In this document: one piece after another, positions 8,170 through 14,655 of the stretch
How the letters are laid out: each line of letters opens with the position of its first letter
Numbering within the stretch: the stretch's first letter is position 1
NCBI GenBank assembly: GCA_947072265.1
Contig: CAMTHN010000003.1
Coordinates: 1 to 25,809 of the forward strand
From: an uncultured Clostridia bacterium
GTDB lineage: Bacteria > Bacillota > Clostridia > Oscillospirales > Ruminococcaceae
Reading direction: 5' to 3'
Length of the DNA: 25,809 nt
Notes under the pieces: model-generated
What the model was told of the DNA's origin: nothing
Seen by the model: only the letters and a program-made list of their open reading frames with translations
Databases searched by the model: none
Program-made: the position numbers and the translations under genes

Positions 8170-8980
8170 TTTATCTTCTTGGGCTAAGATTAATATTATA
8201 AGAGAGAAAGATAGACCAACTATTAAAGATTATATCCATTTAATGTTCGATATGTATTATGAGTTTCATGGCGATAGATATTTTGGAGATGACCTGGCTA
8301 TAACAGGTGGTATAGCCAAGCTAGATGGAATGCCAGTGACTATTATTTCTAATGTTAAAGGTAAAAATATAGAAGAAAATAAACAAAGTAATTTTGGTAT
8401 GGCACATCCAGAAGGCTATAGAAAAGCGTTAAGATTAGCAAAACAAGCAGAAAAGTTTAAACGACCTATTATATGTTTCATAGACACTCCTGGAGCATTT
8501 TGTGGAGTTGAAGCAGAACAGAGAGGTCAAGGAGAAGCTATAGCTAGAAATATTATGAGCTTTTTTAATTTAAAAACACCTATTATTTCTGTAGTTTTAG
8601 GAGAGGGAGGAAGCGGTGGCGCTTTAGCCCTTGGTGTTTGTGATAGATTGGCTATGCTAGAAAATACTGTTTATTCGGTTATATCTCCTCGTGGTTGTGC
8701 AACTATATTATGGAAAGATCCTTCGAAAGAAAAGAAAGCAGCGGATATTATGAAGATAACAGCCGAAGATCTAATTTCTTTTAAGATAGCGGATAATATA
8801 ATAAAAGAATCTTTCGGAGGTGCTCATAAAGATCCTGAAAAAACAGCGTGTAATTTAAAAGAATACTTAAATAAAACTATTTCAGAATTATTGGAAAAAG
8901 ATATTGAAACTTTATTAATTAACAGATATAATAAATTCAGAAAAATAGGCGAATTTTTTGAAGATAAATCTAGTTTATAA
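8162..8980 (+). CDS. accA: Acetyl-CoA carboxylase carboxyltransferase alpha subunit
   Basis: AccA completes the heterotetrameric carboxyltransferase. From ATG 8162 it has 272 residues, the short form common in Firmicutes and without the longer N-terminal extension of E. coli AccA. Motifs: EFHGDRYFGDD, the CoA-binding FIDTPGAFCG and GEGGSGGALALG. AAGGGA (8147-8152) is 9 bases upstream. A longer reading from 8123 would lie deep in accD without a ribosome binding site, so I reject it. It overlaps the accD stop by 8 bases. Confidence 0.95.
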   Translation: MNDLSSWAKINIIREKDRPTIKDYIHLMFDMYYEFHGDRYFGDDLAITGGIAKLDGMPVTIISNVKGKNIEENKQSNFGMAHPEGYRKALRLAKQAEKFKRPIICFIDTPGAFCGVEAEQRGQGEAIARNIMSFFNLKTPIISVVLGEGGSGGALALGVCDRLAMLENTVYSVISPRGCATILWKDPSKEKKAADIMKITAEDLISFKIADNIIKESFGGAHKDPEKTACNLKEYLNKTISELLEKDIETLLINRYNKFRKIGEFFEDKSSL

Positions 8981-9025
8981 TAGTTATACAGCTATTTATA
9001 TAAAAATAAAAAGTTGGAGGATATT

Positions 9026-9253
9026 ATGGTTTTAGAAAAAGTTAAAGTTATTTTATGTGATCAGTTGGATGTAGAAGAAGGGATAATAACATTAGAATCT
9101 TCTATAATTGATGATTTAGGGGCCGACTCTTTGGATGTTGTAGATCTTGTTATGTCTATAGAAGAAGAATTTGATTTAGAGGTTCCTGATGATAAAGTTG
9201 AGGATATGAAAACCGTGGGAGATATAGTTAAACATATTGAATTAAATAAATAA
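9026..9253 (+). CDS. acpP: Acyl carrier protein
   Basis: AcpP carries growing acyl chains on a 4'-phosphopantetheine arm. It is a 75-residue acidic helical protein with the attachment residue Ser35 in GADSLDVVDLV. The start is ATG 9026, five bases after TTGGAGG (9014-9020); an upstream in-frame TTG at 9014 overlaps that ribosome binding site and is not used. It is the last gene of the fab operon, whereas in many clostridial clusters acpP is near fabH. A hairpin terminator follows at once. Confidence 0.96.
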   Translation: MVLEKVKVILCDQLDVEEGIITLESSIIDDLGADSLDVVDLVMSIEEEFDLEVPDDKVEDMKTVGDIVKHIELNK

Positions 9254-9295
9254 TAAATTAGTTCACCAATATTATGGTGAACTAATTTATTATGA
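9253..9295 (+). terminator. Intrinsic terminator after acpP
   Basis: A perfect 15-bp inverted repeat (9253-9267 and 9276-9290) encloses an 8-base AT loop. Its centre holds GTTCACC/GGTGAAC and its outer part is A on the left and T-rich on the right (TAATTTATTAT). It begins at the last base of the acpP stop codon. It probably ends the fab transcript before proS, although the T-rich tail is interrupted by A, so some read-through is possible. Confidence 0.75.
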
Positions 9296-9312
9296 TATAG
9301 GGGGTTAATATT

Positions 9313-10752
9313 ATGGGAGATAAAAAACAAAAATTTGTACAAGAGATAACATCTATGGAAGAAGACTTTGCAAAATGGTATACGGATGTTGTAAAAAAAG
9401 CAGAACTTACAGATTATTCCAGCGTTAAAGGTTGTATGATTATACGTCCTTATGGATATGCAATATGGGAAAATATACAAAAAGATCTTGATAGAAGATT
9501 TAAAGAAACAGGACATGAAAATGTCTATATGCCTATGTTTATTCCAGAGAGTTTATTAGAAAAAGAAAAAAACCATGTAGAAGGGTTTGCTCCCGAAGTT
9601 GCTTGGGTTACCCATGGTGGAGATGAAAAACTATTTGAAAGATTATGCGTTAGACCAACATCAGAAGTTTTATTTTGTGAACATTATAAAAGTATAATTC
9701 AATCATACAGAGATCTTCCGAAATTATACAATCAATGGTGTAGCGTTGTTAGATGGGAAAAAACTACAAGACCTTTTCTTAGATCAGTAGAATTTTTATG
9801 GCAAGAAGGTCATACAATGCATGAAACTAAAGAAGAAGCTCTTAATGAAACTAATAGGATGTTAGATATTTATTCAGATTTTTGTAAAGAAGTTTTAGCT
9901 ATTCCTGTTTTAAAAGGGGAAAAAACAGTTAAAGAAAAATTTGCAGGAGCAGAAAAAACCTATACAATAGAAGCTATGATGCATAATGGAGTTTCTTTAC
10001 AAAGTGGAACTAGCCATTATTTTGGGGATGGATTTTCTAAAGCGTTTGATATAAAATTTTCTAAAAAAGATAATAGTCTTGGATATCCTCATCAAACTTC
10101 GTGGGGAATTTCCACACGACTTATAGGTGCAATTATTATGAGTCATGGTGATGACAATGGTTTAATACTTCCTCCAATGGTTGCCCCAATTCAAGTAGGA
10201 ATTGTTCCTATTATGATGAAAAAAGATATTGTTGTTAATACTTGTAAAGATATAGAAAAAATACTTTCTAATATATGTAGGGTTAAATTAGATATTACTG
10301 ATAATAGTCCTGGTTGGAAGTTTAGCCAATATGAGATGCAAGGAGTTCCTGTTAGATTGGAGATAGGTCCGAAAGATATAGAAAAAAATCAATGTGTGTT
10401 GGTTAGAAGAGATACTAGAGAAAAAATGTTTGTAGATTTAGATGATATAGAATCTAAAATTTTAGAATTGTTAAAAGATATACAACGATCTTTATATAAT
10501 AAAGCTAATAAAAACTTAGAAGATAGAACTTACGCAGTTGATAGCTGGGAAAAATTTTCAAATATAGTAGAAAATAATATTGGTTTTATAAAATCCATGT
10601 GGTGTGGAGATATCGATTGTGAGGATAAGGTGAAAAATGAATTAGGATTATCTTCTAGATGTATTCCTTTTGAACAAGAAAAGATATCAGATGTTTGTAT
10701 TTGTTGTGGAAAACAGAGTAAGCATATGGTTGTTTGGGGAAAATCATATTAA
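9313..10752 (+). CDS. proS: Prolyl-tRNA synthetase, type 3 (archaeal/eukaryotic-like)
   Basis: The enzyme charges tRNA-Pro with proline. At 479 residues it lacks the roughly 180-residue insertion (editing) domain of the usual bacterial ProRS and follows the archaeal/eukaryotic-like architecture: class II core motifs (RPTSE near 113-117; QTSWGISTRLIG), an anticodon domain (VGIVPIMMKKD onward) and a C-terminal zinc-type domain. Four cysteines, Cys431, Cys436, Cys462 and Cys465, are spaced like known ProRS zinc ligands, and the chain ends in Tyr, as is typical. AGGGGGT precedes ATG 9313 by 8 bases. It lies alone between two terminator-like elements. I see no clear promoter in the 59-base gap before it, so it may also depend on fab read-through. 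Confidence 0.96.
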   Translation: MGDKKQKFVQEITSMEEDFAKWYTDVVKKAELTDYSSVKGCMIIRPYGYAIWENIQKDLDRRFKETGHENVYMPMFIPESLLEKEKNHVEGFAPEVAWVTHGGDEKLFERLCVRPTSEVLFCEHYKSIIQSYRDLPKLYNQWCSVVRWEKTTRPFLRSVEFLWQEGHTMHETKEEALNETNRMLDIYSDFCKEVLAIPVLKGEKTVKEKFAGAEKTYTIEAMMHNGVSLQSGTSHYFGDGFSKAFDIKFSKKDNSLGYPHQTSWGISTRLIGAIIMSHGDDNGLILPPMVAPIQVGIVPIMMKKDIVVNTCKDIEKILSNICRVKLDITDNSPGWKFSQYEMQGVPVRLEIGPKDIEKNQCVLVRRDTREKMFVDLDDIESKILELLKDIQRSLYNKANKNLEDRTYAVDSWEKFSNIVENNIGFIKSMWCGDIDCEDKVKNELGLSSRCIPFEQEKISDVCICCGKQSKHMVVWGKSY

Positions 10753-10776
10753 TTATATTATATATAATATAATTAA
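10749..10776. terminator. 28-bp perfect AT palindrome at the proS stop, possible terminator
   Basis: Bases 10749-10776 form a perfect palindrome made only of A and T, and it contains the proS stop codon TAA. As RNA it could fold into a weak hairpin, but it has no G/C pairs and no clear U-run behind it. It may act as a weak terminator or as a protein site; the function is not established. Confidence 0.4.
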
Positions 10777-10785
10777 TAAAATTAC

Positions 10786-10814
10786 TTGCAATTATATATA
10801 ATATCGTGTATTAT
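10786..10814 (+). promoter_or_regulatory. Probable promoter of the S10-spc-alpha operon leader
   Basis: TTGCAA (10786-10791) and TATTAT (10809-10814) are separated by 17 bases, with TG at 10807-10808 just before the -10 box, as in extended -10 promoters. Transcription would start near 10821 and give a leader of about 300 bases before rpsJ. A second, weaker pair, TTGAAA (10950-10955) and TATATA (10972-10977) with a 16-base spacer, could be a further start inside the leader. Both are read from sequence only. Confidence 0.55.
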
Positions 10815-10820
10815 TATATA

Positions 10821-10920
10821 TGAGTGATTGCGTTCATGATATGCGTTGAAGCGAGAGGTTGCCATATTTTTTATGGGTTTTTTCGTGGAGTATGTCCGAT
10901 TTTAAACCGGGCGACAAATA
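10821..10920 (+). ncRNA. Structured 5' leader of the ribosomal protein operon (class unknown)
   Basis: The stretch is richer in G and C than its AT surroundings and can fold. GTTGCC (10858-10863) pairs with GGCGAC (10910-10915); inside it GGTTT (10876-10880) pairs with AAACC (10904-10908), and GGA (10887-10889) with TCC (10895-10897) closes a five-base loop. A competing hairpin is CCATA/TATGG (10862-10876). Its position, about 200-300 bases before rpsJ, suggests an autoregulatory leader bound by a ribosomal protein (L4 in E. coli), but Firmicutes S10 leaders differ and I cannot name the class. It might instead be the 5' end of a separate small RNA that ends at 11034. Confidence 0.5.
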
Positions 10921-10952
10921 ATTCTGAATGAATATATATAATTGTAAAATTG

Positions 10953-10975
10953 AAAGTCTTTTTAGGCTTTTTATA
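10953..10975 (+). terminator. Small hairpin with T tail in the rpsJ leader
   Basis: AAAGTC (10953-10958) pairs with GGCTTT (10965-10970), with one G-U pair and a six-base loop, and is followed by TTATAT. It is short, so at best a weak terminator or pause site ahead of the stronger hairpin at 10994. Confidence 0.4.
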
Positions 10976-10993
10976 TATCGTGTATTTGTTGTT

Positions 10994-11034
10994 AAAAAAC
11001 CCGGAAGAACTATATAGTTTTTTCAGGTTTTTTA
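10994..11034 (+). terminator. Strong terminator/attenuator hairpin 85 bases before rpsJ
   Basis: The left arm 10994-11011 pairs with the right arm 11016-11033 over 18 positions, with one C-A mismatch and two G-U pairs; the loop is ATAT and the right arm ends in a run of six T. The form is that of an intrinsic terminator. Because rpsJ follows in the same direction with no good promoter between them, it most likely works as an attenuator that must be bypassed. Flanking bases 10979-10989 and 11047-11057 can also pair (CGTGT with ACACG, TTTGT with ACAAA), enclosing the hairpin in a larger stem. Confidence 0.65.
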
Positions 11035-11118
11035 TTTGTAAAAACTACAAACACACGGGTGGTGTTTAGGATTATACTGTCTTGCCGCTTAGTAAATTCA
11101 AAGAGGAGGCGACGAGAA

Positions 11119-11430
11119 ATGGCAATTAAGGAAAAAATCAGAGTTAAACTTAAAGGGTATGACCATACCCTAGTTGATTTAGCAGCTTCTAAGATTGTTG
11201 ATCAAGCTAAAAAAACAGGAGCGATGGTTGCTGGACCAATACCACTTCCGACAAAAAAAGAAATTATAACAATTCTTCGTGCTGTTCATAAATATAAAGA
11301 CAGCAGAGAACAGTTTGAAATGAGAACTCATAAAAGACTGATAGATATTATTAAACCTTCCGCAAAGACTGTGGAATCTTTACAAAATCTTGACCTTCCT
11401 GCCGGCGTTGATATTGAAATTAAACTTTAA
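11119..11430 (+). CDS. rpsJ: 30S ribosomal protein S10
   Basis: S10 is part of the 30S head and also a NusE partner in transcription antitermination complexes. The 103-residue protein has the family pattern KIRVKLKGYDH, GPIPLPTKKE and FEMRTHKRLIDI. I take ATG 11119, with AGAGGAGG (11102-11109) 9 bases upstream; the longer reading from 11059 has no ribosome binding site and a non-homologous N terminus. It opens the S10-spc-alpha operon behind the leader and attenuator. The usual upstream neighbours fusA and tuf are absent. Confidence 0.97.
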   Translation: MAIKEKIRVKLKGYDHTLVDLAASKIVDQAKKTGAMVAGPIPLPTKKEIITILRAVHKYKDSREQFEMRTHKRLIDIIKPSAKTVESLQNLDLPAGVDIEIKL

Positions 11431-11491
11431 TTATCTTTGCTGCAGGGTCATGTTGAGAAAACTCAACCAATAACCTTAGGAGGTAGGAAAA
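11431..11491 (+). promoter_or_regulatory. Hairpin between rpsJ and rplC
   Basis: GTTGAG (11452-11457) and CTCAAC (11462-11467) form a perfect six-base stem closed by an AAAA tetraloop; GGT (11446-11448) and ACC (11473-11475) can extend it across an internal loop. No U-run follows, so it is not a terminator. It could be an RNA processing or protein binding site. Only the fold potential is seen. Confidence 0.35.
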
Positions 11492-12127
11492 ATGAAAAAA
11501 GCAATTATTGGAAGAAAAGTTGGTATGACTCAATTTTTCGATGAAGCAGGAAAACTTGTACCTGTAACAGTTATACAAGCTGGACCATGTGTTGTTGTTC
11601 AAAAAAAGACAGAAGAAACAGATGGTTATAGAGCTGTGCAAATAGGGTTTGGCGATATAAAACCACAAAGAGTTAACAAGCCAAGAAAAGGACATTTTCA
11701 AAAAGCAGATGTTGCATTTAAACGACATCTAAGAGAATTTAAATATGATGATTTTGACAATATGAATATTGGAGATTTGATTAAAGTTGATTCTTTTGAA
11801 AATGGAGATTATGTAGATGTAACTGGAATAAGCAAGGGTAAAGGATTTGCTGGAACTATTAAAAGGTTCAACAATTCTAAATTAAAAGAAACTCATGGTA
11901 CAGGACCTGTTCATAGACATGCTGGTTCTATGGGTGCTTGTTCGGATCCTTCTAGAATATTTAAGGGCAAAAAAATGCCTGGACATATGGGAGCTGAGAG
12001 AGTTACTATTCAAAATCTACAAATTGCAAAAATTGATATTGAAAATAACCTTATAGCTATAAGAGGAGCTATACCAGGGCCTAGAAAAGGTATAGTTACT
12101 GTACAAAGTAGCGTTAAGAAGGTTTAA
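11492..12127 (+). CDS. rplC: 50S ribosomal protein L3
   Basis: L3 is an early-assembly protein whose long loop reaches the peptidyl transferase centre. The 211-residue protein starts MKKAIIGRKVGMTQFFD and contains GISKGKGFAGTIKR, the loop HRHAGSMGACSDPSR and KGKKMPGHMG. TTAGGAGG sits before ATG 11492. The 61-base gap after rpsJ holds a small hairpin. No truncation or frame damage is seen. Confidence 0.97.
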   Translation: MKKAIIGRKVGMTQFFDEAGKLVPVTVIQAGPCVVVQKKTEETDGYRAVQIGFGDIKPQRVNKPRKGHFQKADVAFKRHLREFKYDDFDNMNIGDLIKVDSFENGDYVDVTGISKGKGFAGTIKRFNNSKLKETHGTGPVHRHAGSMGACSDPSRIFKGKKMPGHMGAERVTIQNLQIAKIDIENNLIAIRGAIPGPRKGIVTVQSSVKKV

Positions 12128-12144
12128 AGGAAGGAGGAGTAATA

Positions 12145-12768
12145 ATGCCTAATTTATCTGTTTATGATATGGCAGGAAAAGAAGTTTCTAAAATTGATGT
12201 TTCAGAAGAAATTTTTGGAATAACTCCTAACCCTGTGGTTATGCATAAGGTTGTTGTAAATTATCTTGCTAATCAACGACAAGGAACTCAATCAACTCTA
12301 ACAAGAACGGAAGTTAGAGGGGGCGGAAGAAAACCTTGGAAACAAAAAGGAACAGGAAACGCAAGACAAGGATCTATAAGATCTCCACAATGGAGACATG
12401 GGGGAGTTGCTTTAGGACCAAAACCTAGAAGCTATAGATTCTCTTTAAATAAAAAGCTAAAAAGACTTGGTTTAAAATCTGCACTATCTTCTAAAATTTT
12501 AGAAAACAATATAATTGTTGTTGATAAAATATATTTAGAAAGCTATAAAACAAAAGATATGATAAAAATGATTGGAAACCTTAATACAGGAAAAAAATCT
12601 CTTATTGTTTTATCAGAAGTTGATAGCAAAATTATAAAAAGTGCAAATAATATTCCAGGTGTAAAAACAACACTTGTTAATACTTTAAACGTATATGATA
12701 TTTTAAATCATGACAGTTTTATTGTTGTAAAAGATGCTGTTTCTAAAATTGAGGAGGTGTATGCATAA
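12145..12768 (+). CDS. rplD: 50S ribosomal protein L4
   Basis: L4 lines the upper peptide exit tunnel and, in E. coli, represses its own S10 operon. The 207-residue protein has the tunnel loop region RGGGRKPWKQKGTGNARQG followed by SPQWRHGG and GPKPRSYRF. GGAGGAG lies before ATG 12145. Its final codons contain GAGGAGGTG, the ribosome binding site of rplW, and the stop overlaps the rplW ATG by one base. Whether it regulates the leader at 10821-11034 is unknown. Confidence 0.97.
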   Translation: MPNLSVYDMAGKEVSKIDVSEEIFGITPNPVVMHKVVVNYLANQRQGTQSTLTRTEVRGGGRKPWKQKGTGNARQGSIRSPQWRHGGVALGPKPRSYRFSLNKKLKRLGLKSALSSKILENNIIVVDKIYLESYKTKDMIKMIGNLNTGKKSLIVLSEVDSKIIKSANNIPGVKTTLVNTLNVYDILNHDSFIVVKDAVSKIEEVYA

Positions 12769-13064
12769 TGGTTAAAACATCTCAAGATATAATTATAAAG
12801 CCTATTATCACAGAGAGAAGTATGGCTGCTTTACATCAGAGAAAATACACTTTCAAAGTTGCGAAAAACACAAATAAGATTGAAATTGCACATGCAGTTG
12901 AAAGATTATTTGAAGTTAATGTAGAAAAAGTTACAACTATGAATTGTAAAGGTAGAGCAAAACGTGTTGGAAAACACGCAGGGTATAAACCTGACTGGAA
13001 AAAAGCTATTGTTAAACTTAAAGAAAGTTCTAAAACTATAGAGTTTTTTGAAAGCATGATATAA
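12768..13064 (+). CDS. rplW: 50S ribosomal protein L23
   Basis: L23 sits at the tunnel exit and docks trigger factor and SRP. The 98-residue protein has the typical DIIIKPIITERSM opening, YTFKVAKNTNKIEI and VEKVTTMNCKGRAKR. Its ATG overlaps the rplD stop codon by one base (TAATG), with the ribosome binding site GAGGAGGTG inside rplD, so the two genes are probably coupled in translation. Confidence 0.96.
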   Translation: MVKTSQDIIIKPIITERSMAALHQRKYTFKVAKNTNKIEIAHAVERLFEVNVEKVTTMNCKGRAKRVGKHAGYKPDWKKAIVKLKESSKTIEFFESMI

Positions 13065-13136
13065 ATTTTAGCTTTTTCCTTAAAGGTAATGTATGGCAAC
13101 ATTTGTTGTCGCTAAACCAAAAAGGAGAATAGATAG
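13065..13136 (+). promoter_or_regulatory. Hairpin between rplW and rplB
   Basis: In this 72-base gap GGCAAC (13095-13100) pairs with GTTGTC (13105-13110), one pair being G-U, around an ATTT loop. It lies 10 bases before the rplB ribosome binding site (AAAGGAG, about 13121-13126). No U-run follows. It might be a processing or translational control site for L2; this is inference. Confidence 0.3.
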
Positions 13137-13970
13137 ATGTCGATTAAAAGTTTTAAACCAACCACTCCTTCTAGACGTCATATGACTGTTGTTGATTATT
13201 CTAATCTGTCAAAAGTTGCACCAGAGAAAAGCCTATTGGCTCCTTTGAAAAAACATTCTGGTCGTAATAGCTATGGAAGAATCACAGTTCGTCATAGAGG
13301 CGGAGGAAATAGAAGAAAATATCGTATTATTGATTTTAAAAGAAATAAACTAGATATGAATGCAACTGTTATGACATTAGAGTATGATCCAAACAGATCA
13401 GCGCATATATCTTTGCTTAAATATGAAGATGGCGAAAAAAGATATATAGTTGCTCCTAATGGTCTTAAAGTTGGAGATATAGTTCGATCTGGTCCAGATG
13501 CAGATATAAAACCAGGTAATGCACTTAAACTTCTTAATATACCAGTTGGTACAATTATTCATAATATAGAATTGTACCCTGGAAAAGGCGCACAATTTGT
13601 ACGTTCTGCAGGAAATATGGCACAGTTAATGGCGAAAGAGGGCGATCACGCTCTAATTAGATTACCTTCAGGAGAGCTTAGAAAAGTTCCTGTTATATGT
13701 ATGGCAACGATTGGTCAAGTTGGAAATCTTAAACATGAAAATGTAACTATTGGTAAAGCTGGAAGAAAACGTCATATGGGATGGAGACCAACTGTTAGGG
13801 GATCTGTAATGAACCCTTGTGATCATCCACATGGAGGAGGAGAAGGAAAATCTCCTATCGGAAGAGCGGGACCTGTTACACCATGGGGTAAACCAACACT
13901 TGGGTATAAAACTAGAAAAAATCATTGTCACTCTGATAAGTTTATTGTAAAGCGTAGAAATTCTAAATAG
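13137..13970 (+). CDS. rplB: 50S ribosomal protein L2
   Basis: L2 is a large, conserved protein needed for subunit joining and peptidyl transferase activity. The 277 residues include RHRGGGNRRKYR, the RNA-binding middle region and the C-terminal signature DHPHGGGEGKSPIGR. The residue before this Asp is Cys (NPCDHPHGG), where Asn is common. AAGGAG precedes ATG 13137. The length and the conserved His region are intact. Confidence 0.97.
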   Translation: MSIKSFKPTTPSRRHMTVVDYSNLSKVAPEKSLLAPLKKHSGRNSYGRITVRHRGGGNRRKYRIIDFKRNKLDMNATVMTLEYDPNRSAHISLLKYEDGEKRYIVAPNGLKVGDIVRSGPDADIKPGNALKLLNIPVGTIIHNIELYPGKGAQFVRSAGNMAQLMAKEGDHALIRLPSGELRKVPVICMATIGQVGNLKHENVTIGKAGRKRHMGWRPTVRGSVMNPCDHPHGGGEGKSPIGRAGPVTPWGKPTLGYKTRKNHCHSDKFIVKRRNSK

Positions 13971-13994
13971 GTGCTGAAAGGAGGCAGATGATTT

Positions 13995-14279
13995 ATGGGA
14001 AGAAGTATTAAAAAAGGGCCTTATGTACAACCAGTTCTCCTAAAAAGAGTTATACAGATGAACGAAGCAGGAGAAACAAAGGTTCTTAAAACATGGAGCC
14101 GATCTTCAACAATTTTTCCTGAATTTGTAGGACACACGTTTGCTGTTCATGATGGAAGAAAACATGTTCCAGTTTATGTAACAGAAGATATGGTAGGGCA
14201 TAAGTTAGGGGAATTTGCTCTAACTAGGACTTATAGAGGTCATGCTGGTTCTAAAACAACAAATAATGGTAAGAAATAA
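13995..14279 (+). CDS. rpsS: 30S ribosomal protein S19
   Basis: S19 binds the 30S head near the A site together with S13. The 94-residue protein begins MGRSIKKGPYV and has WSRSSTIFPEFVGHTFAVHDGRKHVPVYV. AAAGGAGG (13977-13984) lies 10 bases before ATG 13995; a nearer ATG at 13988 is out of frame. Standard S10 operon position. Confidence 0.97.
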   Translation: MGRSIKKGPYVQPVLLKRVIQMNEAGETKVLKTWSRSSTIFPEFVGHTFAVHDGRKHVPVYVTEDMVGHKLGEFALTRTYRGHAGSKTTNNGKK

Positions 14280-14300
14280 GAGGTCAAAGGAGGATATTGA

Positions 14301-14636
14301 ATGGAAGCAAAAGCTTATCTAAAGTATGTTCGTATATCGCCTAGAAAAGTTAAAATTGTTCTTGATTTAATTAGAAATCAACCAATAGAAAAGGCGTTTG
14401 CTATATTAAAGCATACTTCCAAATCAGCATGTGAACACTTAATAAAATTATTGCACTCTGCGGTAGCAAATGCAGAGCATAATAATCATTTAGATAAAAC
14501 AAAATTATACATTTCTGAATGTTTTGTGTGTCCAGGGCCAACTTTAAAAAGAATTAGACCAAGAGCACAAGGACGTGCTTTTCAAATTTTAAAAAGAACG
14601 TCACATATAACATTAGTGGTTAAAGAAAAAGAATAG
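14301..14636 (+). CDS. rplV: 50S ribosomal protein L22
   Basis: L22 contacts all 23S rRNA domains and its beta-hairpin lines the exit tunnel opposite L4. The 111-residue protein shows YVRISPRKVKIVLDLIR and the hairpin region GPTLKRIRPRAQGRAF, followed by KRTSHITLVV. AAGGAGG lies before ATG 14301. No insertion or deletion is seen in the hairpin, where macrolide-resistance changes often occur. Confidence 0.97.
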   Translation: MEAKAYLKYVRISPRKVKIVLDLIRNQPIEKAFAILKHTSKSACEHLIKLLHSAVANAEHNNHLDKTKLYISECFVCPGPTLKRIRPRAQGRAFQILKRTSHITLVVKEKE

Positions 14637-14655
14637 CTGAAAGGAGAGGTGAAAT

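Larger units (their letters stand above)
10753..11118 (+). other. 366-bp noncoding region between proS and rpsJ
   Basis: No plausible gene is seen on either strand. In order it contains: the rest of the AT palindrome (to 10776), a promoter candidate (10786-10814), a relatively GC-rich structured stretch (10821-10920), a small hairpin with a T tail (10953-10975), a long terminator-type hairpin (10994-11034), a short hairpin TTTGTA/TACAAA (11035-11051), a GTGGTG...TGCCGC segment (11059-11088) and the rpsJ ribosome binding site AGAGGAGG (11102-11109). A 12-bp direct repeat ATATCGTGTATT occurs at 10801-10812 and 10975-10986. The layout fits a regulated leader for the ribosomal protein operon. Confidence 0.7.

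Noticed and set aside
9061..9516. Minus-strand open frame of 151 codons
   Set aside because: It crosses acpP, the terminator and proS in antisense; its composition (Phe, Ile, Ser, Cys rich) is typical of a shadow of AT-rich genes.
10821..10920. A tRNA or other standard RNA gene in the rpsJ upstream region
   Set aside because: No cloverleaf, TTCGA-type T loop or CCA end could be found; the segment fits a leader better.
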